Assembly (NCBI GenBank): GCA_022414725.1
Contig: CM039464.1
Coordinates: forward strand, 57,332,681-57,396,680
Length of the DNA: 64,000 nucleotides
Reading direction: 5' to 3'
Origin: Microglena sp. YARC
Taxonomy: Eukaryota > Chlorophyta > Chlorophyceae > Chlamydomonadales > Chlamydomonadaceae
A program made the position numbers and the translations under genes. Of the stretch, positions 52,132 through 60,975 are shown piece after piece; positions within the stretch are counted from its first letter, which is position 1, and each line of letters starts with the position of its first letter. Below the pieces are notes generated by a model. That model was not told the DNA's origin, made no database searches, and saw only the letters and a list, made by a program, of their open reading frames with translations.

Positions 52132-52827
52132 ATGCTGATCGAGAGTTGGGACGCGCGTCATCATGCGGCTTTAGTCGACGACAAGGGTTTCGTGTGCGCC
52201 TCAAAAAACGAGTGTAAGAAACGCAAAATCCGTACAGATTACAGCCGTACAATGGCTACACTTAATACTTTTAAGGGGGCCTTGGCCACGCCTAAGTACA
52301 GTCCATCGAAGCTCGAAGACAACTCTTGCAAGCCCCCAAGTGCTTCTTCAGATCAGCAAAAGCAAGCTAGCGTGTCGGAATCAAGTCGGAATCAAGGCCG
52401 CCTTATGATCGAATTCCGTGGTGAGCGCAAGCAAATGCCGCGTCTACGAGGTTGGTTGAGGCCGGGAGCCGATGGGCTTTGGTGCAACATATTTAGTATC
52501 GAGCCAAGACTTCGCTTCAAGTACGTGGGCCATGTTACATTCGATGACGATATGTGGGAGTGCAACGCAGTATGGTTGCATTGCCTACATTTACCCAACG
52601 GATCAATTTATACAGCGTCGGTCTTTGAGATGCTGAAGGAGGCAGTCAACATTTTGTCACACACACCCGGTGCTGCAAGGTACACACTCCTCGACTCGCA
52701 TGATGATGCGCACCGTTTGGGAGGAGCGCACCTAATTCTCACAAGGGGTTGGTCATTCGTTTTCTACGCCATGACCGGGAGCAGGTTAGGGGGCAAGGTC
52801 TTACTGGCCGTAGCAAGGCCAAAGTAA
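52132..52827 (+). CDS. Unknown gene, 231 residues
   Basis: ATG frame right after the palindrome block. The N-terminal 90 residues are Lys/Ser-rich and probably disordered. The rest looks globular: LMIEFRGERKQMPRLRGWLR, WCNIFSIEPRLRFKYVGHVT, CNAVWLHCLHLPNGSIYTAS, RYTLLDSHDDAHRLGGAHLI and LTRGWSFVFYAMTGSRLGGK. The HDDAHR stretch is striking but I cannot match it to a family. The stop overlaps AAA|GTAAGT, a good donor site, and TACTAATACC...TTATTTACATAG (52988-53031) is a good branch/acceptor, so an intron may lead into the coiled-coil below; the phases I tested do not join in frame. Confidence 0.55.
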   Translation: MLIESWDARHHAALVDDKGFVCASKNECKKRKIRTDYSRTMATLNTFKGALATPKYSPSKLEDNSCKPPSASSDQQKQASVSESSRNQGRLMIEFRGERKQMPRLRGWLRPGADGLWCNIFSIEPRLRFKYVGHVTFDDDMWECNAVWLHCLHLPNGSIYTASVFEMLKEAVNILSHTPGAARYTLLDSHDDAHRLGGAHLILTRGWSFVFYAMTGSRLGGKVLLAVARPK

Positions 52828-52964
52828 GTAGTTACAAGTTTATATTGTACCTCCGCTCCGGCAATCAATGTAATGTAATGTTACGTAATTGGAAGTTGAA
52901 ACGCTATCTTGCGCTTATTCTGGACAACAAGTGGAAAGCTATACTTTATAAACAATCAATCAAT

Positions 52965-53408
52965 ATGATTGACAAGTGTTTTTCTCTACTAATACCTATC
53001 TGCATCGCTACCTTCGCTTTTATTTACATAGCTCGACTGAAGATTGAGCTTGAGACTGAGCGCGCTCGAAATAAGGCAGATGCTGCTCGACTGAAGATTG
53101 AGCTTGAGCTTGAGACTGAGCACTCTCTAAAGAAGGCAGATGCTTCTCGAGTGAATAGTCTGGAGATTGAGCTTGAGACTGAGCGCGCTCGAAATAAGGC
53201 ATATGTTGCTAGACTGAAGATTGAGACTGAGCGCGTAGAAGCACTTGAGAAGCAACTGAGGTACGAACTGTCAAGCATGACTGCCGAGCAATGGAATTCC
53301 CTGAACGATCATGACAGGCGTCTCAATGAGGATCTTTGCAAACAATACGGAATCCCCTTCCCCAACATTCAGGAGTCATGCCTCGATTCCGCGATTCATC
53401 TTTCATGA
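52965..53408 (+). CDS. Coiled-coil protein, possibly membrane-anchored
   Basis: From ATG 52965: MIDKCF, then a hydrophobic stretch LLIPICIATFAFIYIA (one membrane helix), followed by heptad repeats built from LKIELETERARNKADAARLK units repeated about four times (also at DNA level), and a C-terminal region MTAEQWNSLNDHDRRLNEDL ending before the next palindrome block. The hydrophobic segment overlaps a potential intron end, so it may be non-coding and the coiled coil may belong to the upstream gene. It may mediate oligomerisation; no enzyme motif. Confidence 0.5.
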   Translation: MIDKCFSLLIPICIATFAFIYIARLKIELETERARNKADAARLKIELELETEHSLKKADASRVNSLEIELETERARNKAYVARLKIETERVEALEKQLRYELSSMTAEQWNSLNDHDRRLNEDLCKQYGIPFPNIQESCLDSAIHLS

Positions 53409-53560
53409 GCGCATGGGGACACGTGTCGTCTCAAGCAGACGTCTGCTTAACAAACTATTTCGGGTGCATGAAAGAGGAATCGCGGGACCCACGGAGTGGA
53501 GCAGGGGAATTCAGCTGCGGACTCGCGGAAACACGTGTCGTAGGATCTGACTTGTCCATC
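53402..53560 (+). repeat. Palindrome block, copy 3
   Basis: GCGCATGGGGACACGTGTCG, the perfect palindrome AAGCAGACGTCTGCTT, GAATCGCGGGACCCACGGAG, GGAATTCAGCTGCGGACTCG and AAACACGTGTCGTAGGATCT. Starts at the end of the coiled-coil gene. Confidence 0.9.
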
Positions 53561-53564
53561 GGAG

Positions 53565-53690
53565 GAGGACACACGCAAACGGCGGAACACTGTCGAATGT
53601 ATCGGAGGACACACGCAAACGGCGGAACACTGTCGAATGGCACACGCAGGACCCTCATTGACACACGCAAACGGCGGAACACATGTAGAC
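53565..53690 (+). repeat. Short repeat ACACACGCAAACGGCGGAAC, three copies
   Basis: Copies near 53569, 53609 and 53660; the first two continue with ACTGTCGAATG. Confidence 0.88.
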
Positions 53691-53959
53691 GACTCATCTT
53701 CATCGTCCATCACTCAATCACTCACTCACTCAGATTAAAGGGACCGGCGCTTTGCGTACACAGGCATGCCCAATCCTTGTGTATTGCTGGAGGTACGATC
53801 GCCGGGCATCATAAAAGACCCTCCTCGCCCCGAGACTGCATATTTTTCTTTTCTTCTCCTTATCATCCTCTTCCCTAGCGCGTCATTCGCACACCACCCT
53901 CCTCTTTCCTTTCTTCCATCTACAAATAACGCAAAATACATACACACACGAATATCTAT

Positions 53960-53961
53960 CC

Positions 53962-54017
<56 letters not shown>

Positions 54018-54020
54018 TTC
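53960..54020. repeat. (TC)n pyrimidine microsatellite
   Basis: CTCTCTCT with occasional TTTC, about 60 bp. It lies about 100 bp upstream of the next ORF and could act as a plant-like 5' pyrimidine patch. Confidence 0.9.
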
Positions 54021-54116
54021 CACACGCCACACAGACGGATGTGTAAAGCCTTCTTTTGAGATTGGAGTCATTGCCACATCCACGTATGCGCGAAGTAAAG
54101 AGTCTTCATCGACGCG

Positions 54117-54692
54117 ATGCCGACACAACCTTGTCAGCCCATTTCAAACCCAGTCCGCCAACTAGGAAGGGCACTGGACATGGACAGTCTCGACACATCC
54201 AAGTTTCTTGATCGCCTCCACTGCCGGAATGTCAGCCGTCTCAATGCACTGCGGACGTCATCGGCAACTTCCGGCGATCCACGCGTCTTGGAGTATAACG
54301 CATTGCACCACCTAATTAAACAAAAACACCACACATCCCCATCGTCACGTTTGTTCCTCGTCGCTGTGGAGTACGTCTTCGATGACGGCTGCTTCAAGCG
54401 CGCCAACGGGGACGCCCTTGTATTCTCACATGCTATCAACACACTTTTCGTCGTGGAGACGAAAATCCTCAAAGCCCCTGCCAAAACTGGAAATGCCAAG
54501 CTGTTGAAAGCCATACAGCAGGCCACTATGTGCGCGAGTAGACTTTCGTCCTGGATACCGCATCTCATCAACATTGACATGAAAGACGGAACAACACTTG
54601 GATTTGTAACAATTCGTCGTATGATCGTGACAGCTGTGGATCGCGGTGGACGCGTCTTCAGTCAAGATATCCGCAGCCAGGAAATTGACTAA
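54117..54692 (+). CDS. PD-(D/E)XK nuclease-like protein, 191 residues
   Basis: ATG 54117 to TAA 54692. A helical N-terminus (TSKFLDRLHCRNVSRLNALR) is followed by FLVAVEYVFDDGC, then GDALVFSHAINTLFVVETKI: Gly-Asp, a hydrophobic strand and Glu-x-Lys, the D...ExK arrangement of the PD-(D/E)XK fold. Next come KLLKAIQQATMCASRLSSW, where many members have a Gln-containing helix, and a last beta-rich part (TLGFVTIRRMIVTAVD). Members cut DNA in repair, recombination, restriction and virus life cycles. It sits between two palindrome blocks, near the primase-helicase. The motif is good, the role unknown. Confidence 0.6.
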   Translation: MPTQPCQPISNPVRQLGRALDMDSLDTSKFLDRLHCRNVSRLNALRTSSATSGDPRVLEYNALHHLIKQKHHTSPSSRLFLVAVEYVFDDGCFKRANGDALVFSHAINTLFVVETKILKAPAKTGNAKLLKAIQQATMCASRLSSWIPHLINIDMKDGTTLGFVTIRRMIVTAVDRGGRVFSQDIRSQEID

Positions 54693-54754
54693 CTTAGTTA
54701 ACTTAATTAACTCAGGTAACTTGATTAACTGAAGGTGGAACTTTGGCAAAACAT

Positions 54755-54865
54755 TGGAGGTACCGAGATTCGAACCCGGATCTTATATATCGCTCAGTGG
54801 GCAACATGATCAAGGAATGAAGAAAATTGGCTTAACCTCACGCACTACCACTGAGCTACAACCCC
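54755..54865 (-). tRNA. tRNA-like Pol III gene with an insertion, degenerate or intron-bearing
   Basis: Minus strand: GGGGTTG acceptor strand, TAGCTCAGTGGTAGTGC (a full A-box/D-arm), and CCGGGTTCGAATCTCGG (B-box/T-arm), then TACCTCC, which pairs with the start apart from one mismatch. TTTT follows a few bases later as a Pol III stop. The middle is about 35-40 nt too long for a tRNA and I could not close an anticodon stem with confidence, so it may be an intron-containing tRNA, a pseudogene or a SINE head. No anticodon is assigned. Confidence 0.5.
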
Positions 54866-55067
54866 GTTGAAAAATTAGCAACTAAACTATTGTTTTAATA
54901 AAAACGAATGTAAACAATTTTGATCCATATAGGTCTCGGCATTGTTTTGCTGAGTATGTAACGTTCCCCCTCTCCCCCAGATGGATGTAACGTTCCCTCT
55001 CTCTCTACAGTAGCAGCATTGTTTTGCTGTGTGTGTAACGTTATCCTCTCTCTACAGAAACAAACCT

Positions 55068-55255
55068 CAAGCAGAAGTCTGCTTGACAACTATTTCGGGA
55101 TTATGAAAGGGGAATCGCGGGACCCACGGAGTGGGGCAGTGGAATTCAGCTGATGACTCGCGGAAACACGTGTAGGATCTGACCTTCTTACACGCGCGCT
55201 TTGAGGCGCATGGGGAACACGTGTAGTCTCAAGCAGACGTCTGCTTGACCCACGG
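55068..55255 (+). repeat. Palindrome block, copy 4 (one full, one partial)
   Basis: AAGCAGAAGTCTGCTTGACA, GAATCGCGGGACCCACGGAG, GGAATTCAGCTGATGACTCG and ACACGTGTAGGATCTGACCT, then GAGGCGCATGGGGAACACGT and a second palindrome AAGCAGACGTCTGCTT at about 55233. It lies upstream of the primase-helicase gene. Confidence 0.9.
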
Positions 55256-55269
55256 GGTGAATTGTGAAA

Positions 55270-55390
55270 TTGTAAAAGTGGTACCCAAAGTCACACTTCT
55301 AAAACACGCTTTGCTATCTCTGCTTGGAGGTCAATCACGGAATTGAATGCGGACTCGTGTGCAGGATCTGACATGTTTTATGGTGTAAAC
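55270..55390 (+). promoter_or_regulatory. Sequence shared with the primase-helicase intron
   Basis: AAAGTCACACTTCTAAAACACGCTTTGCTAT and CTGCTTGGAGGTCAATCACG (positions 55291-55345) are close to AAAGTCACAATTCTAAAACA...TTTGCTAT and CTGCTTAGAGGTCAAGCACG in the 144-bp repeats at 57.8-58.3 kb. It may be a mobile hairpin relic or a shared regulatory segment upstream of the ATG at 55541. Confidence 0.45.
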
Positions 55391-55540
55391 AGGATCAGAG
55401 TAAGCAAAATGTAGATGTATCAGACCAAAGGGTTATCCACACGAATCACCATTTCAACCACGCAATTGGATTATCCGACTGAACAAGGTTGAAACGATGC
55501 CGACGGACGCAACAAAACAACCCAAGGCCAACTTAGCGCC

Positions 55541-56323
55541 ATGCCCACCCATCATGGGGCTGGGAGCAAACTGGCACAGGGCGCAGGCGCAAAGGCGAGC
55601 ATGCAGGCAGATGCGACGATCATGCACGCACGCGCGCAGATGCAGCTGCAGGACCCGTTCAGTGGATGGAGACAGTTCGGATGCTACAAGGAATGGACAG
55701 ACGCAAACGAGGCGCTGCAAAGACTCAAGGGACACGCGAGACACGCGTTCGAGATCATACCGTTCGGAAAGCCATGCAAGCCGTACCTTGACATCGACGG
55801 TCCGCCACTTCCGAACGACCAGGTGCCCTTCCCAGACGTCGCCGCGTTGGTCTCACACACAGAGGACGCAATCAAGATGATCTTCAGCAACGACTACGGA
55901 ATCCAGATCGACGTCGACAACGACCTCATATGGCTCGTCAGCCCAAACGCCAAGAAGCTCAGCCTGCACCTCATCATCGACACGAAGAGAGAAGGAACGC
56001 CGCTCCACGTGTACAGCAGGAACCACCAGTCAGACACCACAGGCGCAGCACACCTCGCCATGAGACTGCAGCAGCTAGACCCAAACGGAGTCGGGAAGCT
56101 CGTAGACATAGGCGTGTACACAAGGGACAGGGAGATGCGCATGCTAGGGTCGTGCAAGTTCAACAAGGACGCGGACTTGGTCCTCGTCCCGCTAAAGCAG
56201 CACCACAAGGATGACCCAGACACAGCACTCAGGACAGTCATCTCAAACGTGCCAGAGGATGCCGCAGTCATACAGGTGCCAGAGCACATACCGAGATACG
56301 TCAAGAAGAACGGGATCGCATGA
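55541..56323 (+). CDS. Primase module (archaeo-eukaryotic primase-like) of the primase-helicase
   Basis: First ATG after an upstream in-frame stop. After an Ala-rich lead, RHAFEIIPFGKPCKPYLDID carries the D-x-D-like acidic pair of AEP primases. LIWLVSPNAKKLSLHLIIDT corresponds to the S/N-x-K-x-SxH strand, and VYTRDREMRMLGSCKFNKDA to the late R...GS.K block seen in virus and PrimPol-type primases. Expected role: primer synthesis at replication. The frame ends at TGA 56321-56323, but the same frame continues open into the zinc/helicase part, so the TGA probably interrupts one long gene. It sits where CGA (Arg) would be. Confidence 0.7.
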   Translation: MPTHHGAGSKLAQGAGAKASMQADATIMHARAQMQLQDPFSGWRQFGCYKEWTDANEALQRLKGHARHAFEIIPFGKPCKPYLDIDGPPLPNDQVPFPDVAALVSHTEDAIKMIFSNDYGIQIDVDNDLIWLVSPNAKKLSLHLIIDTKREGTPLHVYSRNHQSDTTGAAHLAMRLQQLDPNGVGKLVDIGVYTRDREMRMLGSCKFNKDADLVLVPLKQHHKDDPDTALRTVISNVPEDAAVIQVPEHIPRYVKKNGIA

Positions 56324-57290
56324 CCAGCACGACCGCGCACGCAAACAGTCGCAGACGCAGTCAGAGCGGCGGGAACCATCATCGCAAAGGCCGTAGAGAA
56401 GGAACCGCACGTCCGACGCGCCGACATAATCGTGCGCATGCTCGACCTACTCAGACGAGACATGCACCCGTCAGCATTCCACGACAGACGACCCGCAGAG
56501 GACGCATTCGATCGAGCCGTAGGCGTCAGGTTCAACTACAGTGACAGGAGTGAACCGTGCTACACAGGAAACATACACAACGGAGAGCAGAACATGCGAT
56601 GCTTCGTAGACACAGCAGGAAACTGCCTCGTAAAGTGCTCATCCGCCACCTGCGACAACCACGCGCCCGCGTGCATCGGAAGACTCGCGGAACCAGCAGG
56701 CGATGCGTGGGACGCGGGAGCCGTGCACGTCAACAGTAGGTACATATACATCGACGCATGCCTAGAGATGCAGCAGGCGGTCGACGTGTGGTTAGACACG
56801 GAGCGCAAGGACGTCAACACGCTCTCAGTGCGCAGCCCGATGGGGTCAGGAAAGTCCACCATGCTAGACGCACTCCTAGAACGCGTGGGAGAGGACAAGA
56901 CCGTGCTCGTCGTCACATACCGACAGTCGCTCGCGCTAGAGCACAAGAGAAAACTGGCGCGCAAGGGATTTGTATCATACCTAGACGCCGACGTCACCCC
57001 ACAGGACCTCAGGCGAAGGGACAAGACACCGCGCGTCATCTGCCAGATCGAGTCGCTACACAGGCTCGCAGAGCACACGTGCATGCAATACCTCACATCG
57101 GGCTTTGACATAGTTGTGCTCGACGAGGTGGAGTCGCTGCTGAGACACTTCATGTCGCCAACCGTCGTCAACCCATTTGCTGAGATACAGGGGCTGGCGG
57201 ACACGCTCAACGCGACGACAACCGGCGTCGTCACAATGGACGCGACATGGGGCAGCGTCACGAAAGAATTCCTCAAGCAGGCCGGCTCGT
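56324..57290 (+). pseudogene. Zinc site and helicase ATPase part of the primase-helicase
   Basis: Same frame as the primase. MRCFVDTAGNCLVKCSSATC with DNH gives a Cys/His cluster, as in the zinc site that follows primase domains in UL52-like proteins. Then SVRSPMGSGKSTMLDALLER (Walker A), LVVTYRQSLALEHKRKLARK (motif Ia), VICQIESLHRLAEH, DIVVLDEVESLLRHF (Walker B, DEVE) and TTGVVTMDATW (motif III-like): a superfamily 2 helicase closest, by these motifs, to herpesvirus origin-binding proteins. A one-base frameshift near 57285 moves coding to the next frame. No sequence is restored here. Confidence 0.75.
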
Positions 57291-57809
57291 CGTCAACGAC
57301 TACCGGAGCACAGAGAACGCGCGCACATTCGCCATATCGAAGGACGAGGTGACATGGAGCGCGCAGATCCGAGACGACATCATCGCCGGCAGGAACGTCG
57401 TCGTCGTCTCGCTCAGCCAGGAGCGCGCGATGCAGGTGCACAAGGCCGCACTTGACACATTCGACGACTCGAAGGACGCGGCCAGACTCTGCCTGCTGCA
57501 CACGTCCAAGACAGCAGACGCAGTCAAGGCGAAGCTCATAGACGTAGACGCACTCTGGAGCAGCAAACGGATCGTCGTGTACACGCCGACCATATCGGCG
57601 GGGATCGATTTCAGCACTCAGCACTTTGACAGGATGTACCTATACCTGTGCCCCGGGTCCGCGGCGCCGATGGGTGCGTTGCAGATGACCGGACGAGTGC
57701 GTCACCTGGTAGACACCGACGTCAGGACGCTCGTAGCCAAGAACATGCGAGTGGCACGCGATGCAACCCGACAACACTTGACGCACGTCGACCTCTACCA
57801 GTGGCTCAG
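57286..57809 (+). CDS. Helicase C-terminal RecA part
   Basis: After the frameshift: VVNDYRSTENARTFAI, VVVVSLSQERAMQVHKAAL (motif IV), LLHTSKTADAV, VVYTPTISAGIDFSTQHFDR (motif V) and GALQMTGRVRHLVD (motif VI with its arginine finger region). Exon end: GTGGCTCAG|GTGAGAG at 57809/57810. Unspliced, the frame stops at once with TGA, supporting use of the donor site. By family this half couples ATP hydrolysis to origin unwinding. Confidence 0.75.
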
Positions 57810-58341
57810 GTGAGAGTAGAGAGGTGGCGGGTAAAGTCACAATTCTAAAACACTCTTTGCTATATAATTAAGTATGACTTTACCCACCACTGCTTAAAAA
57901 CTGACGCAGGTGGATGGAAGGTTTCGCAACCTGCTTAGAGGTCAAGCACGTACCGCGTGATAGAGAGGTGGCGGGTAAAGTCACAATTCTAAAACACTCT
58001 TTGCTATATAATTAAGTATGACTTTACCCACCACTGCTTAAAAACTGACGCAGGTGGATGGAAGGTTTCGCAACCTGCTTAGAGGTCAAGCACGTACCGC
58101 GTGATAGAGAGGTGGCGGGTAAAGTCACAATTCTAAAACACTCTTTGCTATATAATTAAGTATGATTTTACCCACCACTGCTTAAAAACTGACGCAGGTG
58201 GATGGAAGGTTTCGCAACCTGCTTAGAGGTCAAGCACGTACCGCGTGATAGAGAGGTGGCGGGTAAAGTCACAATTCTAAAACACTCTCTGCTATATAAT
58301 TAAGTATGACTTTACCCACCACTGCTTAAAAACTGACGCAG
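57810..58341 (+). repeat. 144-bp tandem repeat of an intron plus exon edge (four copies)
   Basis: GAGGTGGCGGGTAAAGTCAC starts at 57821, 57965, 58109 and 58253, exactly 144 bp apart, almost identical. Each unit holds an intron ending in CTGACGCAG and 47 bp of coding exon starting GTGGATGGAAGG. Splicing from the first donor (57809/57810) to the last acceptor (58341/58342) keeps frame; the three inner 47-bp pseudo-exons would shift it. Within each unit GTGGCGGGTAAAGTCA and TGACTTTACCCACCAC form a 16-bp hairpin. Confidence 0.9.
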
Positions 58342-59458
58342 GTGGATGGAAGGTTTCGCAACCTGCTTAGAGGTCAAGCACGTACCCGCGATTGACGGTG
58401 GAGATGACCACACACTGCAAGAGCTCTCGGGTGGCGCTCTCGCCCCGTTGTTTGCGACCGTGGCTCCACCGACACTGAAGATGACTGTCGAAAGCTACTT
58501 TCTAGCTGAGATATACAACGCCAGCTTCGACTACGTGTCCTGCTTCGCCAACCTTCTGGAGCATGCAGGTCACCGAGTGGACCTCGGCACAAGCTACGCT
58601 GCGGTCAGTGCCGCCCGCGTGCACGCGCCGGCTGAGGGCGACGTGGAGGCGACGAGCGAGTTCCTGTTGCGCGTCCTCAAGGCTCAGGAGCAGCTGGATG
58701 CGCTCACCGGAGCTGTCCCTGTCGCCGTCGCTGCCCCTGACAATGTCCCTGTCGCTGCCCCTGTCCCTGTCGCCGCCACAGACATCCTCAGCGATGTGCC
58801 CAGTGCCATGCGGCGCAAGGATCTCATGTATGCTATCGAGCAGCGGGTGATGGCCAACGACGCGAGCGAGGACGACAAGTTCCTTCTGTACCTGAGCCGC
58901 TACTGCTCTGCATGGGGCATCGACCGCGTCGACAAGGAGTTCCTGCTGGAGAACAAGCCTGGTGCTGTCGGTTCTCCGAAGGCGCGGCTCCTGTCGCGCC
59001 TGCTGTGCCCGATCCTGCGCCCGGTGCGCGGCGCCGACGTGCACACGACTGAGCACTCAGGTTTGCTGAAGATCGTGTTGATCGAGGAGACACTCGCTGC
59101 TCTGGGGTTTTTGTCCCCGTTCGACACTACGACCGTCATCCCGAACCTGATGACGGCATTCGACACCAAACTGAAGGGAACACAGATGTTCAGCGACTAC
59201 GCAAACACCGCTCGGCTGTTCAGCCAGGCCTCGTGCGGTGTTCGCGACGGGTGGGACCTGCGCAAGGTGTCCAAGGCGGTTAAGATGATCTTGAACGCCG
59301 TGGGTCTGGATATGGTGAGCGTGACGAAGCGGGTGCAGGTCAAGGGCAAGAGAACTCAGGAGGAGAGGAACTACCGCCTGTGCCCTGAGAGTGTCTGCCG
59401 TATAATGGGCGTTCCTGCTTCCGAACGGATTTTTTATTTTACTGAAATCTTACGATAA
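58342..59458 (+). CDS. C-terminal part of the primase-helicase, about 370 residues
   Basis: Begins at the last acceptor, in phase with the helicase exon (LR|WMEGFATCLEVKHVP). Contains a Pro-Val-Ala linker (VPVAAPVPVAATD), then helical regions DLMYAIEQRVMANDASEDDK, SRYCSAWGIDRVDKEFLLEN and a basic C-terminus VTKRVQVKGKRTQEERNYRL before MGVPASERIFYFTEILR. No catalytic motif. By position it corresponds to the C-terminal region of large OBP/primase replication proteins and could bind the origin or the primase. GC-rich at third codon positions, unlike the AT-rich flank after 59458. Confidence 0.65.
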
Positions 59459-59628
59459 ATATTGTAAGATCGTTTTCGCAAATTAATTGATTTTGCTTTT
59501 TTGGTGTATTTTACGAAAATATCTTACAATTTATTTTGTAAGATCGTTTTCGCAAATTAATTGATTTTGCTTTTTTGGTGTATTTTACGAAAATATCTTA
59601 CAATTTATTTTGTAAGATTGTTTTGTTG
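59459..59628 (+). repeat. 81-bp tandem duplication with hairpins, just after the gene
   Basis: TTGTAAGATCGTTTTCGCAA, TTGATTTTGCTTTTTTGGTG and ACGAAAATATCTTACAATTTA are repeated about 81 bp apart. TCTTACAA and TTGTAAGA make an 8-bp stem across TTTATT. May serve as a 3'-end signal or be the element end. Confidence 0.85.
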
Positions 59629-59629
59629 T

Positions 59630-60250
59630 ATTCCGGAGAAAGAGACTATTCCCTTCAATTTCAATTGTAACATTGATTTGCTCGTTTGGAGAGAGAGAAA
59701 GTTCCTTCGAAGTATTCCAATACAAAATCAATTGTAGAGGACAGTCAAGAGGAAGGTGAAAGCTGTTTACAAAGTCTTGAACGCATTGCTCATAATTATT
59801 TATCTCACAACTCACAACTCAACAGTTCGAAAGTACAACTTAGTACTTATGACTCCGAAATCTGTACTTATGTGTACCTCACTTATGTATAACTCACAAC
59901 TCAGAACTTATATGTACCTTATACAAGTCAGAACTAATAACTCCTAACTCAGGACTTATTATTCATAATTTCATACCTCATAGCCTCATTATGTACATAA
60001 CACAAATTTATATCCTTAAATCTGCAAACTGCCATCCTAGAATCCTGAAATCACTCAAAATGTGTGTTGGATAAGGCAAACTAGTACACTCGTGCAAACT
60101 TGTGCACGGTGCTAATGTTGCACTGCTGCCAACAAGTCCATTGGTGATAACTTCTGCACTTGGTGCTGACAGGTCATGTGCTAACTGACGCCATGGTGCT
60201 ACCTGACACAATACTGTCTACTCTAGATTGGCTGTGGGAACAGGCTATCA
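59630..60250. other. AT-rich stretch without a gene
   Basis: Repeated ACTTATG and ACTCACAACTC words; short ORFs only. Confidence 0.55.
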
Positions 60251-60299
60251 CGTTGTAGAAAGAGGGCCAATGCTAACTTGTTGGGTAACAACAGCGCCT

Positions 60300-60975
60300 G
60301 TACAATCGCTGCACTAGAATCTCCTCCTCCATGCCCCCATCCCCATCTTCCTCCTCCTCCATCTCCTCCTCCTTAGCAATGTCTACATTGTCTCCATCCG
60401 ATTGCACAGCCTCTGCCTTGGTGTCCTTCTCAATGGATAGGCAGCTTGACCCCTTTGCATGACTCCTTGCTGTGCATTGATTGCCATGCCCAGCACCTTC
60501 CCTGGCAGCTTGACCCCTTTGCATGACCTGGCAGCTTGACCCCTTTGCATGACCCCTTGATGTGCATTGATTGACCCCCCTTGCCGGGCCCCCCTTGCTG
60601 CGCATGCATGAAAGACTGTTTTGATAAGTCGGAAAGGCTTTGCTTCATGCCTTGCGCTTTCACCTCTTTTCATGCCTTGCGCTTTCACCTCCTTTCATGC
60701 CTTGCGCAAATTGCCTTTCGCATCCTGCATTGCTTTGCTGCGCATCTGCATTAGCACCGGGTGGCCCTGCATGGTCCCGAGTTGCACCTAATTCTCGCAC
60801 CCTTTGCGCAATGCATTTCACTGCTATGGGAATTCACTTCAGCTCTGTTCTCATGATCTGCTGCTTTGCCTTTCGCATTCTGCATCGCCTTGCTGCGCAT
60901 CTGCATTAGCACCCGGTGGTTGTGAATAACCCCCGAGTTGCTTCTAATTCTCGCACCCTTTGCGCAATGCATTTC
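60300..60975. repeat. Low-complexity and short repeats
   Basis: CTCCTCCTCC at 60328-60372; GGCAGCTTGACCCCTTTGCATGAC three times at 60440-60560; TTCATGCCTTGCGCTTTCACCTC twice near 60645-60695; and a duplicated block GCTGCGCATCTGCATTAGCACC...CTAATTCTCGCACCCTTTGCGC near 60738-60812 and 60894-60967. Confidence 0.75.

Noticed and set aside
52823..53031. Intron joining the 231-residue ORF to the coiled-coil ORF
   Set aside because: Donor, branch and acceptor look good, but the donor phases I tested do not join the two frames.
56560..57624. 354-residue minus-strand ORF
   Set aside because: Antisense shadow of the GC-rich helicase, which carries the ATPase motifs.
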